A DNA stretch of 64,000 nt, from contig NZ_JAOWLA010000009.1 in assembly GCF_025751575.1 (NCBI RefSeq), positions 1 through 64,000 of the forward strand, in the 5' to 3' direction. The notes under the pieces were generated by a model, which saw only the letters and a list, made by a program, of their open reading frames with translations, was not told the origin of the DNA and did not search any database. Source of the stretch: Albidovulum sediminicola. GTDB lineage: Bacteria > Pseudomonadota > Alphaproteobacteria > Rhodobacterales > Rhodobacteraceae. Every line of letters starts with the position of its first letter. The stretch's first letter is position 1. The position numbers and the translations under genes were made by a program. This document shows, one piece after another, positions 17,328-26,103 of the stretch.

Positions 17328-19775
17328 ATGCCCGAGATCATCAAGGAAGAATCCACCGGGCAGAAGGCGCTGCCGAGCCATGCCAAGGTCGTCATCATCG
17401 GCGGCGGCGTCGTCGGCTGCTCGATCCTGTTCCACCTCGCGAAGTTCGGCTGGAAGGATGTCGTTCTGCTGGAGCGCAACGAACTGACCTCCGGCTCGTC
17501 CTGGCACGCGGCGGGCCAGATCCACACGATCAGCTCCGACCCCAATATCTCGCGCCTGCAAAGCTACACGATCGGCCTTTACAAGGAGATCGAGGAGCTC
17601 TCCGGCCAGTCCGTCGGGCTGCACCTGACCGGCGGCTTCTACCTCGCCTCCAACAAGACCTGGTACGACTACCTGAAGCGCGAGCGTTCGAAAGCGCGCT
17701 ACATGGGCCTGAACCAGGAGTTCATATCGCCCAAGGAAGTGGCCGAGCGGCATCCCCTGATTGACCCGAAATACTACTACGCAGCCCTTTGGGACGATCA
17801 GGACGGCGACCTTGATCCTTCGGGCACTACCTATGCCTTCGCCAAGGCCGCACGCCACTATGGCGGCCGTTACTTCACCTACACGCCGGTCACCGCGACG
17901 ACCCAGCGGCCCGATGGCACCTGGGACGTGACCACGCCCAACGGCACCATCAACGCGGAGCATGTGGTGAACTGCGGCGGCCTCTGGGCGCGCGAGGTCG
18001 GCCAGATGGCGGGCCTCAATCTGCCCGTACAGCCGATGGAGCACCATTACCTTTTGACCGAACGGATCGACGCGATCGCCAATGCGGGCAGCCGACTGCC
18101 CTGCGGCTTCGACTATGAGGCGAACCTTTACTTCCGCCAGGAACGCGACGGGATGCTCCTGGGCACTTACGAGCCCAAGGGAACGCCCTGGAAGGTGGAG
18201 GGCACGCCCTGGGACTTCGGGCATGAGCTCTTGCAGCCGGATCTGGAACGGATCGCGGACCGGCTCGAACTTGGCTTCGAGCGCATCCCCGCGCTTGGCA
18301 ATGCCGGCATTCGCCAAGCGATCAACGGCCCCTTCACCTTCGGCCCCGACGGCAACCCGATGATCGGCCCGGTGCCGGGCATGCGCAACTACTGGTGCGC
18401 GGTCGGCGTCATGGCAGGTTTCTGCCAAGGCGGCGGCGTCGGCCTGACGATGGCCGAGTGGATGATCGACGGCGAGCCCTCGATCGACGTCTGGGCCATG
18501 GACGTGGCGCGGTTCGGGGACTGGGCCTCGCCCGACTGGGGCACCATCAAGTCCTGCGAGAACTACGAGCGTCGTTTCGTGATGACCTTCCCGAACGAAA
18601 CGCTGCCAAAGGGCCGCATGCAGCAGACGACCGCGCTTTTCGACCGGCTGACCGCGAAGGGCGCGCGGATGGGGCCGTCCTTCGGACTCGAACACGCGCT
18701 CTGGTTCGCCGACAGCCCCGAGGACGCCTGGGAGGATCCGACCTTCGAGCGCAACCGGTCCTTCGACTATGTCGCGCGCGAGGTGAAGGCCGTGCGCGAG
18801 GGCGTCGCGGGCATCGAGGTCGCGAACTTCGCCAAGCACGAATTCAAGGGCGCCGGCGCGCGGGCCTATCTGGACCGGACCATGGCGGGTTACATCCCGA
18901 AACCCGGCCGCATCGCGCTGTCCCCGATGCTGACCCCGAAGGGCCGGCTTTACGGCGACCTGACCGTGGCCTGCCTTGCCGAGGATCACTTCATGGTCTT
19001 CGGATCGGGCGCGATGCAGGACGCCCACCGCCGCTGGTTCGAAAAGGACCTGCCGGCGGACGTCGCCTATGCGAATGTGACAGCCGATTGGCACGGGGTC
19101 GCGATCTCTGGCCCGAAGTCCCGGGATCTGCTGGCGCGCATCACCCGTGACGATGTCTCCTCCGCGGCCTTCAGGTTCCGCGACACGCGCAAGACCTTCG
19201 TCGGCGGCGTTCCAGTGATCCTCAACCGGATCAGCTTCTCGGGAGAGCTTGGCTATGAGATCTACTGCCGCCCGCAATATCTTCTGAAACTCGCCGAGGC
19301 GATCGAGGAGGCGGGCGCCGATCTTGGCTATCGCTGGTATGGCAACCGCGCGCTGATGTCGCTCAGGCTCGAAAAGGGCTGGGGCGCCTGGGCGCTGGAG
19401 TTCCGGCCGGACTTCAACGCGATCGAATCCGGGCTCGATGTCTTCATCAACTGGAAGAAGGACTTCGTCGGAAAGGAAGCAACCCTGAAGTTCCGGGACG
19501 AGGGTGCCAAACGCAAGCTCGTCACGCTCGCCATCGACAGCGAGATCGACGTGACGGTCGATGAGGCGGTGCTGAAGGACGGCCGCGCGGTCGGATACAT
19601 CACCTCGGGCGGCTACGCGCACCACGTCGGCAAGTCGATGGCGCTGGCCTATGTCGCGGCAGAGCACGCAGCGCCAGGCGCGAAGGTCCAGGTGGAGATG
19701 CTGGGTCAGTTCTACGACGCCGAAGTTCTGGGCGGGCCTGTCTACGACCCGGATGGCACGAAGATGCGTGCGTGA
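17328..19775 (+). CDS. Dimethylglycine/sarcosine dehydrogenase-type FAD oxidoreductase with GcvT domain
   Basis: An 815-residue enzyme. Residues about 20-40 are the Rossmann site (VVIIGGGVVGCSILFHLAKF). TSGSSWHAAGQIHT contains the histidine that binds FAD covalently in dimethylglycine and sarcosine dehydrogenases. The C-terminal third is the folate-binding GcvT fold, with RISFSGELGYEIYCR and LRLEKGWGAWALEF as signatures. Expected reaction: oxidative N-demethylation with transfer of the methylene to tetrahydrofolate. GAGAGG lies five bases before the ATG. It differs from the island's other copy (3838) in keeping the histidine. It is followed after 22 bases by the broken GlxA-type regulator. 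Confidence 0.88.
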   Translation: MPEIIKEESTGQKALPSHAKVVIIGGGVVGCSILFHLAKFGWKDVVLLERNELTSGSSWHAAGQIHTISSDPNISRLQSYTIGLYKEIEELSGQSVGLHLTGGFYLASNKTWYDYLKRERSKARYMGLNQEFISPKEVAERHPLIDPKYYYAALWDDQDGDLDPSGTTYAFAKAARHYGGRYFTYTPVTATTQRPDGTWDVTTPNGTINAEHVVNCGGLWAREVGQMAGLNLPVQPMEHHYLLTERIDAIANAGSRLPCGFDYEANLYFRQERDGMLLGTYEPKGTPWKVEGTPWDFGHELLQPDLERIADRLELGFERIPALGNAGIRQAINGPFTFGPDGNPMIGPVPGMRNYWCAVGVMAGFCQGGGVGLTMAEWMIDGEPSIDVWAMDVARFGDWASPDWGTIKSCENYERRFVMTFPNETLPKGRMQQTTALFDRLTAKGARMGPSFGLEHALWFADSPEDAWEDPTFERNRSFDYVAREVKAVREGVAGIEVANFAKHEFKGAGARAYLDRTMAGYIPKPGRIALSPMLTPKGRLYGDLTVACLAEDHFMVFGSGAMQDAHRRWFEKDLPADVAYANVTADWHGVAISGPKSRDLLARITRDDVSSAAFRFRDTRKTFVGGVPVILNRISFSGELGYEIYCRPQYLLKLAEAIEEAGADLGYRWYGNRALMSLRLEKGWGAWALEFRPDFNAIESGLDVFINWKKDFVGKEATLKFRDEGAKRKLVTLAIDSEIDVTVDEAVLKDGRAVGYITSGGYAHHVGKSMALAYVAAEHAAPGAKVQVEMLGQFYDAEVLGGPVYDPDGTKMRA

Positions 19776-19797
19776 GGCCTGATGGGGGAGACGGGCC

Positions 19798-20801
19798 ATG
19801 ACCAAACCGATGAACATCGCCACGGCGTCCGCCGAGCCGGTTCTTCGGCGCGAACCCAAGCGCTACGTCTTCTTTCTTCTCCGCTCCTTTTCCGCGCTCG
19901 ATCTTTGTGCCGCACTCGACGCCCTGAAGGAGGCGAACAGCTTCGACGGGACCGCGCGCTACACCTGGACGACGCTGAGCGAGGACGGCAACCCGGTCGT
20001 GGCGTCGAACGGGTTGGGTTTCACGGCCGATGGGATGCTTTCGAACCTTGACCGCCGGGACACGGTCATCGTTCTCGGCGGGGACGACTTCGTATCGGCC
20101 GGGACGCTGCCCGTGCAGGCATGGCTGCGCCGCCAAGCCCGCAAGGGCGTGACCGTCGGGGGTCTACGCCGCGCGGCCTTCGTTCTGGCGCGCGCGGGCC
20201 TGCTTGACGACCACGAGACCGCTGCGCATTGGTCCTGCCAGGCCGCGTTGAAGGAGGTCCACCCCGATCTCGAAATCACCCGCGGCGTCTTCCAGATGGG
20301 TGAGGCGCGCTTCACCGGCGCGGGCGGGGCATCGACGCTCGACATCATGATCCATCTCATCAGCCGCGAGCAGGGCACGGATGTCGCCACCTGGGTCGCC
20401 GACCGGCTGGTCTATTCCGCGCACGCTGCGGGCGGCAGGAGCAGACCATCGGCAACAGTTGCCGGCTGGCCAGCCGCAACGACAAGGTCGCGGAAGCCAT
20501 CGGCATCATGACCCGCGAGATCGAATTGCAGACCCGCCCCGAGGCCATCGCGCGGCGGGTCGGCGTTTCCAGCCGGCAGCTTGAGCGTCTTTTCGCGCGG
20601 CACCTCGGCACCTCACCAAAGTCATATCTGACGAAGCTGCGCCTGGAGAAGGCGCGCGCGCTTCTGTTGCAGACCAACATGAAGCTGATCGAGGTCGCCA
20701 TCGCCAGCGGCTTCAACAACCCCGATCATTTCTCTAGGTCCTACCGGCGTCACTTTGGCCTGTCGCCCTGGCTCGAGCGCGGCATCGGCGGCCCTGAGTG
20801 A
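19798..20801 (+). pseudogene. Frameshifted GlxA/GbdR-type AraC-family regulator
   Basis: Two reading frames together make one regulator of about 334 residues. The first starts at 19798 after GGGGGAG and codes the DJ-1/GATase1-like effector domain, from YVFFLLRSFSALDLCAALDA through the expected alpha-helical linker. It then leaves frame near 20430-20445 and stops at 20511. The other frame resumes with EQTIGNSCRLASRNDKVAEA and the AraC DNA-binding domain (AIARRVGVSSRQLERLFARH, then GFNNPDHFSRSYRRHFGLSP). A one-base loss or two-base gain in the GCGGGCGGCAGG tract explains it. GbdR-like proteins of this architecture activate betaine breakdown genes, which fits the position directly after the dehydrogenase. 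True pseudogene or assembly error cannot be separated here. Confidence 0.82.
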
Positions 20802-20838
20802 AACCATCCCTCCGGGCAGCGCCTGGGCGGCCGCGGGG

Positions 20839-21738
20839 CTAGACGCCCAGCAGGGTATCCGACGCGCCGGTGGCGGAAGCCTGAAGCAGCCATTCGGCAA
20901 AGGCGGCCACGTCCGGGTTGCGCGTAGCACCGGGCTCATGGGCCAGGAAATACCCGTAATTGTCCAGCTGATGGCTGCTCAGCCGCCGCAGCCGCCCGTC
21001 CCCCAAATCACGCGCGACCAGCGCGTCGTTCAGGGCGATGCCCTGCCCGTCGATGACCGCCTGCACCCGTACGTTCGGGTCGGCGATCGTCAGCATGTCC
21101 GTCCGGCTTGAATAGCGCAAACCCGCAACCCGGTGCCAATCCGCCCAGGCCCGCGCGCCGCTGCGATCGGCCAGCAGCGTCAAGCGCCCCAGCGCGGCTT
21201 CGAGCCCGAGGTCGTCGATCATCGCAAGTGCCTCGGGCGCGCCGGTTGCAAAGGCCGGGCAGAGGAACAGCGGTCGGATCGCCACATCCGTCCAGTCCCC
21301 GCAGCCCCAACGAATGGCAAGGTCGATACCCTCCGCCCCCAGTTCCGACAGGTCGATCATGGGCTGGATGCGCAGCCGCACGCGGGGATGGGCCTTCATG
21401 AACAGCATCAGCCGCGGCGAGAGCCATCGCGAGGCGAAATAGGTGGTCACCCCGATGGTCACGGGACGCGCCGGAGCCTCGCGCAGGTCGGCGATCCGCG
21501 CCTCGACGGCATCGAACGCCACCCCGAGCGTCATCCAAAGCTCCTGTCCCTTGGGGGTCAGGGAAATGCCGCGGGGAAGCCGGTTGAAAAGCGGGAAACC
21601 AAGGGCGTGTTCAAGCCCACGGATCTGGTGGCTGACGGCGCCCTTGGTCAGGTTGAGCTCTTCCGCCGCGGCCGCAAAGCTTGCGTGACGCGCGACGATG
21701 CTGAAGATGCGCAGACTGTCGTAGTGCTGAAACCGCAT
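20839..21738 (-). CDS. LysR-family transcriptional regulator (GcvA-like)
   Basis: A 299-residue LysR regulator from MRFQHYDSLRIFSIVARHAS. The winged helix is at residues about 5-63 (AEELNLTKGAVSHQIRGLEH), with an effector domain containing GIDLAIRWGCGDW. An ATG 30 bases upstream, at the end of MDGIGKLYGS, is an alternative start. It is divergent from the second MttB-family gene, with an inverted repeat in the gap. Confidence 0.86.
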   Translation of the reverse strand: MRFQHYDSLRIFSIVARHASFAAAAEELNLTKGAVSHQIRGLEHALGFPLFNRLPRGISLTPKGQELWMTLGVAFDAVEARIADLREAPARPVTIGVTTYFASRWLSPRLMLFMKAHPRVRLRIQPMIDLSELGAEGIDLAIRWGCGDWTDVAIRPLFLCPAFATGAPEALAMIDDLGLEAALGRLTLLADRSGARAWADWHRVAGLRYSSRTDMLTIADPNVRVQAVIDGQGIALNDALVARDLGDGRLRRLSSHQLDNYGYFLAHEPGATRNPDVAAFAEWLLQASATGASDTLLGV

Positions 21739-21744
21739 GCTTCC

Positions 21745-21761
21745 GTATAATTTTCCTATAC
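21745..21761. promoter_or_regulatory. LysR-type inverted repeat upstream of second MttB-family gene
   Basis: GTATA-N7-TATAC is a perfect inverted repeat with T-N11-A spacing (T21746 to A21758 and T21748 to A21760). It lies seven bases from the LysR start and contains TATAAT, so it may also overlap a promoter -10 box. Confidence 0.5.
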
Positions 21762-21863
21762 CATCCATGCAATTCGTTTCGCTTGTTCTTGCGGCAGGAC
21801 TGGCTCTACGAACGCCTATACGGGCGCTGCGGCGACCCAGGCCACAGATCGGAGGGTCTAGCA

Positions 21864-23423
21864 TTGCTATCCTCGGAAGGACGCGCAACCCCGCCCACCG
21901 CAACCCCAGGCAGGCGCGGCGGCCGGGCAAGGCGCAGGGCCGGCGATACCGGCCCCACGGCGGCGGGCGCCGTCCGACGCCGGATACCGGCCTGTGAGCT
22001 TCTGGATGCGGAGGCGCTGGCCGCCCTCGAAGAGCAGGCCGACTGGATACTGACCGAGATCGGGATCGAGTTCCGGGGCGATGCGGAGGCGCGGCGGCTC
22101 TTCGCGGCGGCGGGCTGCCGGGTCGAAAACGAACGGGTGCGGTTCCAGCGCGGTCAGGCCGCAGAAATCTGCGCCACGGCCCCGGCGGAGTTCACGCTGC
22201 ACGCCCGCGATCCGCGCCACTCCGTGATCCTTGGCGGCGATCACCTGGTGCTGATGCCGGGCTATGGCTCCCCCTTCGTGACCGACCTCGACCGGGGGCG
22301 GCGCTACGCGGCAATCGAGGATTTTCGCAACTTCGTGAAGCTCGCCTGGATGTCTCCCTGGCTCCAGCACTCTGGCGGCACGGTCTGCGAACCAACCGAC
22401 ATTCCCGTGAACAAGCGCCACCTGGACATGGTCCACGCCCATCTTACGCTGTCGGCCAAGCCCTTCATGGGGGGCGTCACCGCGCCGGAGCGGGCCAGGG
22501 ACTCGATCGAGATGGCGCGGATCGTCTTCGGTGCCGGGTTCGTCGCGGAAAACGCGGTGATGCAGGGCAATATCAACGTCAACTCTCCCCTCGTCTTCGA
22601 CGAGACGATGTCGGGCGCGCTGCGGGTCTATGCCGAGGCCGGGCAATGCGTTTGCGTTTCACCGGCGATCTTCGGTGGCGCGATGGGGCCGGTCACGCCC
22701 GCCGCCATCGCCGCGCAGACCCATGCCGAGGCCATGGCCGGGATCGCCCTGGCGCAGCTCGTGCGTCCGGGCTGCCCCGTCGTCTACGGCAGCTTCCATA
22801 ACACCATGAGCCTGAGATCTGGCGCGCTGACCTTCGGCACGCCCGAGGCGAACCTCGTGACGCTGGCGCTGGGGCAGCTTGGCCGCAGGCTCGGGGTGCC
22901 GGTCCGTTCCGGCGGCGGGCAGATCACCGCGGCGAACGCGGCGGACGGCCAGGCCATGGCGGACAGCACATCGGCCATGTGGGCGACGATCCTGTCGGGC
23001 GCGAACCAGGTCTGGCATGCCGCGGGCTGGCTCGAAGGCGGGCTGACGATGGGCTATGAGAAGTTCGTGATGGACCTCGACTGCTGCGGCGCCATGCTGA
23101 AGCTCGTCGCGGGCATGGCGGTTACGCCCGAGACGCTGACGCGAGAATCCTACCGCGAGGCTGGGCCGGGTGAGAACTTCCTGTCGACCCGGCACACGAC
23201 AGAGCATTTCGCGACCGCGAATTTCCTGCCCGGCATCGCCGAGGCCGGCCCCTACGAGACCTGGGCCGAGGGCGGGCGCCAAGGCGCCGAGGAACGCGCC
23301 AACGCGCGCTGGAAGGCCATGCTCGCCGCCTACGCGCCGCCTGCCATCGACCCCGCAATCGAAGGGGAACTGGGGGCGTTCATCGCCCGGCGCAAGGCGG
23401 CGATGCCAGACGAATGGTACTGA
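21864..23423 (+). CDS. MttB-superfamily methyltransferase, non-pyrrolysine (second copy)
   Basis: A 519-residue MttB-superfamily protein with no in-frame TAG. GPGENFLSTRHTTEHF near the C-terminus matches the conserved end motif of the family, and the barrel core carries MGPVTPAAIAAQTHAEAMAG. The start is set at TTG 21864 because GGAGG lies eight bases upstream; the frame extends 81 bases further to an ATG without a ribosome-binding site. It is diverged from the copy at 9499 and so probably has a different methylamine substrate. It is divergent from a LysR gene and convergent with folE2. No corrinoid partner gene is adjacent. Confidence 0.8.
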   Translation: MLSSEGRATPPTATPGRRGGRARRRAGDTGPTAAGAVRRRIPACELLDAEALAALEEQADWILTEIGIEFRGDAEARRLFAAAGCRVENERVRFQRGQAAEICATAPAEFTLHARDPRHSVILGGDHLVLMPGYGSPFVTDLDRGRRYAAIEDFRNFVKLAWMSPWLQHSGGTVCEPTDIPVNKRHLDMVHAHLTLSAKPFMGGVTAPERARDSIEMARIVFGAGFVAENAVMQGNINVNSPLVFDETMSGALRVYAEAGQCVCVSPAIFGGAMGPVTPAAIAAQTHAEAMAGIALAQLVRPGCPVVYGSFHNTMSLRSGALTFGTPEANLVTLALGQLGRRLGVPVRSGGGQITAANAADGQAMADSTSAMWATILSGANQVWHAAGWLEGGLTMGYEKFVMDLDCCGAMLKLVAGMAVTPETLTRESYREAGPGENFLSTRHTTEHFATANFLPGIAEAGPYETWAEGGRQGAEERANARWKAMLAAYAPPAIDPAIEGELGAFIARRKAAMPDEWY

Positions 23424-23510
23424 GCGAAACGGCACTGGCGCTGGCACCGTCCAGGGCACGCGCTCGCATCACCGGCCAGACCCGCCTGCGGGCCGAGGCC
23501 GCGCCGAATG

Positions 23511-24608
23511 TCAGCCGATCTTGTGAAGCGATGCGAAAAGCCGAGGGTCAATGCTTTCCGAGACGAAGGTCGAACCCTCGGTCAGGACCGAGACCGCATC
23601 ATGCGAATGCAGGCTTTCCTGATGGCTCGCGACGATCCGGAAATCGCCGATCCGCTCATCGGCCAGCAGCCGTTCGGCGAAGCTGCGCGCCGCATCCTCG
23701 ACGAAGATGGGATTGGCCGCGTTCAACTCGGCAAAGGCCTGTTCGTCCTCGCGCTTGACCATGACCTGCGTTTCGGTCGGCACCGCGGCACGGGCCAGGT
23801 CGATCAGATCTTCGTACCAAAGCCGCTTGCCGCCGCTTTCCACCGCCGAAATGCGCGCGACGGAACGCTGCGAATGCGGTGTCGCAAGCTGGCCGCGCGA
23901 CTGGCGGGCATGCTCGGACAGTTCCAGCGAACAGGGGCAGGTCGAGGAATAGACGTAGTCGAGATGGATGATCCGCTTGCGCAGCCCATCACGCTCCACC
24001 AGTTCAAGCGCGATATCGTAATACTGCCAGCCGCTGAGCCCCGAGCGCAGCGAGGCGACGCGCGCGGGGAACGAGAACCGCATCATCAGCCGCGCGTCGA
24101 TGCTGTCATGGTCGCTCTTGTAATCCTCCAGCACCGCCTCCAGCACCGAGAAGGAGAAGGTGCGCTCCGCATGGGCGTAGAAGGACCGCATGATGCGGCT
24201 CATGTTGATGCCCTTCTTCTCGCCGATCAGGCTGACCGTCCCGGTGACGGAGGTTTCCAGCGTGATGTCGCTGCCGTCGCGGGTGTGGAAGCGGATCGGC
24301 AGGCGGAAGTTGGAGATACCGACATGCTGGATCTGCGCCTTGGCCCCGACGATGAGGCTCGACGGGCCGTTCTGCAGGTCCGGCATTGTGACGCGGTAGT
24401 CGGCATCGGCGACGAAGTCGTCGGGATAGACGCGCGAGAGATCGGGGTAGTTCCCGACCTCGCGCCCCGGCAGAAGCCGCGCGATCGCGGGGTCGAGCCG
24501 CGCGACCTCGGTCGGATCCGCGTTCACCGCCCAGCGCCGGAGAAGCCGAAGCGCCTCTTCGGCGTCGGCGCGATCGGGTTCGCGGTCAATCTCGCCCACG
24601 AAGTTCAT
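23511..24608 (-). CDS. folE2: GTP cyclohydrolase IB (FolE2)
   Basis: A 365-residue protein of the FolE2 family, which opens GTP to 7,8-dihydroneopterin triphosphate at the start of folate synthesis and is metal-promiscuous, replacing zinc-dependent FolE when zinc is short. Conserved parts are VGISNFRLPIRF, SLIGEKKGINMSRIMRSFY and the catalytic-cysteine stretch YSSTCPCSLELSEHARQ. ATG 24608 has GGGAG six bases upstream. It lies 96 bases downstream of metZ on the same strand. It may serve the folate demand of C1 metabolism in the island. Confidence 0.92.
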   Translation of the reverse strand: MNFVGEIDREPDRADAEEALRLLRRWAVNADPTEVARLDPAIARLLPGREVGNYPDLSRVYPDDFVADADYRVTMPDLQNGPSSLIVGAKAQIQHVGISNFRLPIRFHTRDGSDITLETSVTGTVSLIGEKKGINMSRIMRSFYAHAERTFSFSVLEAVLEDYKSDHDSIDARLMMRFSFPARVASLRSGLSGWQYYDIALELVERDGLRKRIIHLDYVYSSTCPCSLELSEHARQSRGQLATPHSQRSVARISAVESGGKRLWYEDLIDLARAAVPTETQVMVKREDEQAFAELNAANPIFVEDAARSFAERLLADERIGDFRIVASHQESLHSHDAVSVLTEGSTFVSESIDPRLFASLHKIG

Positions 24609-24684
24609 CGGCATCTCCCAGGCCCAGAGGGGCACGACGTATTATGTGGGTGTGTGGGGTCTCTTGTCCAACCCTACACGAACA

Positions 24685-24703
24685 GTTGCAAATATATTGC
24701 GAC
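24685..24703. promoter_or_regulatory. Imperfect inverted repeat between metZ and folE2
   Basis: GTTGCAA-ATATA-TTGCGAC is a 7-bp inverted repeat with one mismatch, in an AT-rich pocket about 80 bases upstream of the folE2 start and next to the metZ stop. It is a possible operator for folE2. I do not recognise it as a standard Zur box. Confidence 0.35.
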
Positions 24704-24704
24704 G

Positions 24705-25880
24705 TCACACCGCCGCCAAGGCACGGGTCAGATCGGCCAGCAGATCCTCCGGGTCCTCAAGCCCGATCGACAGACGCACCAGACCCGGCGTGATGCCCAG
24801 CAGCACCTTCTGTTCGGCTGGCAGGCGCTGGTGCGTGGTCGTCGCGGGATGGGTGATGATCGACTTCGCGTCGCCAAGGTTGTTGGAGATCGTCACGATC
24901 TCAAGCGCGTTGAGGAAGCGGAACGCGCCCTCCTGCCCGCCCTCGACCTCAAGCGTGACGACGGTGCCGCCAGCGCCCATCTGCTCCATGGCGATCGCGT
25001 GCTGGGCATGGTCCTTGAGCCCGGGATAGATCACGCGGACCAGCTTATCATGGCCGTTCAGCGCCTCGGCGATCGCCAGCGCGGAGGCCGCCTGCTGACG
25101 CACGCGCAGGTCCAGCGTCTCCATCCCCTTGAGCATGACCCAGGCGTTGAACGGGCTCAGCGCCGCGCCGGTGTGCTTCAGATAGGGCTCCAGCACCTTG
25201 CGGATATAGTGTTTTGTTCCGCAGACGATGCCGCCCAGGCAGCGGCCCGACCCGTCGATATGCTTGGTCGCGGAATAGACGACGACATCGGCGCCCAGTT
25301 CGACCGCCTTCGAGAAGGTCGGCGTCGCAAAGACGTTGTCAACGACCACCGTCGCGCCGACCGCATGGGCGATCTCGGCCACCGACTTCACGTCGATGAC
25401 CTCTAGCGTCGGGTTGGAGACCGATTCGAGGAAGACCGCCTTGGTCCCCTCGCGCACCGCGGCGCGCCACTGGTCCAGGTCGGTGCCGTCGACCAGCGTC
25501 ACCTCGACCCCGAAGCGGCCGAGGATTTCGAGGACATAGAGGCAGGACCCGAAGAGCGCGCGGGCCGCGACGACATGGTCCCCGGCCTTCAGCATCGAGG
25601 TCAGCGCGCCGTTGACGGCGGCCATGCCGCTGGCGGTCGCGAAAGCGTCCTCCGTTCCTTCGATCGCGGCCATACGCTCTTCGAAGATGCGCACGGTGGG
25701 GTTGCCGTAGCGGGCATAGATGAACTCGTCCGGCCCGCTCTCGATAAAGCGCGCCTCGGCCTGTTCGGCGCTGTCGTAGACGAAGCCCTGGGTCAGAAAG
25801 ATCGCCTCGGACATCTCGCCATACTGGCTGCGCCGGGCCCCGGCGTGGATCAGTTTGGTGCGCGTCTTCCAGTCAGTCAT
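24705..25880 (-). CDS. metZ: O-succinylhomoserine sulfhydrylase
   Basis: A 391-residue Cys/Met-metabolism PLP enzyme. The PLP lysine lies in YSATKHIDGSGRCLGG; YARYGNPTVRIFEERMAAIE and SVSNPTLEVIDV are family signatures. MetZ makes homocysteine directly from O-succinylhomoserine and sulfide. ATG 25880 is preceded by GGAGGAAC. The leader carries a SAM-II riboswitch and a terminator, which settles the methionine role. folE2 follows on the same strand. Confidence 0.93.
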   Translation of the reverse strand: MTDWKTRTKLIHAGARRSQYGEMSEAIFLTQGFVYDSAEQAEARFIESGPDEFIYARYGNPTVRIFEERMAAIEGTEDAFATASGMAAVNGALTSMLKAGDHVVAARALFGSCLYVLEILGRFGVEVTLVDGTDLDQWRAAVREGTKAVFLESVSNPTLEVIDVKSVAEIAHAVGATVVVDNVFATPTFSKAVELGADVVVYSATKHIDGSGRCLGGIVCGTKHYIRKVLEPYLKHTGAALSPFNAWVMLKGMETLDLRVRQQAASALAIAEALNGHDKLVRVIYPGLKDHAQHAIAMEQMGAGGTVVTLEVEGGQEGAFRFLNALEIVTISNNLGDAKSIITHPATTTHQRLPAEQKVLLGITPGLVRLSIGLEDPEDLLADLTRALAAV

Positions 25881-25894
25881 GGCCGTTCCTCCGG

Positions 25895-25928
25895 CAACAA
25901 AAAAGCCCCCACCGGGACGGGTGGGGGC
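25895..25928 (-). terminator. Intrinsic terminator in metZ leader
   Basis: On the minus strand GCCCCCACC pairs with GGTGGGGGC around a 6-base loop, a perfect 9-bp stem, followed by TTTTTTGTTG. It lies between the SAM-II aptamer and the metZ ribosome-binding site, so it is an attenuator. Confidence 0.85.
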
Positions 25929-25940
25929 CAATGGCCACCG

Positions 25941-25995
25941 ACCTTTTTAGCGGCATGTTTAACGTGGCCCGCAATCCGGTGAACAAATCGCCACA
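25941..25995 (-). ncRNA. SAM-II riboswitch (metA motif) upstream of metZ
   Basis: Minus-strand reading shows GTGGC-GATTTGTT, CCGGATTGC, GCCACGTTAAACA and the closing CGCTAAAAAGG, all features of the SAM-II class. P1 is GTGGC with GCCAC, and a CGG in the loop can meet CCG before CTAAAAAGG for the pseudoknot. It binds S-adenosylmethionine and is expected to lower metZ expression when SAM is plentiful. A terminator follows within 15 bases. Confidence 0.9.
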
Positions 25996-26103
25996 GCAGG
26001 GCGATAGCGCGAAGCGCGCGCAAGGTCAACCGGCTGCCGGGGGGTTGTGGGCCGGCCGGTGTTGGGAGAAAGTCGCGCGACAGACGGAAAAGGAGGTCCC
26101 CCC

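Noticed and set aside
17169-19859. 896-codon open frame antisense to the dimethylglycine dehydrogenase-type gene
   Set aside because: GC-rich shadow with Arg/Ala/Gly/His-biased composition; the plus strand has a clear family match and good ribosome-binding site.
20381-20584. 67-codon frame beginning inside the GlxA-type regulator
   Set aside because: Arises in the third frame at the frameshift; it matches neither half of the regulator.
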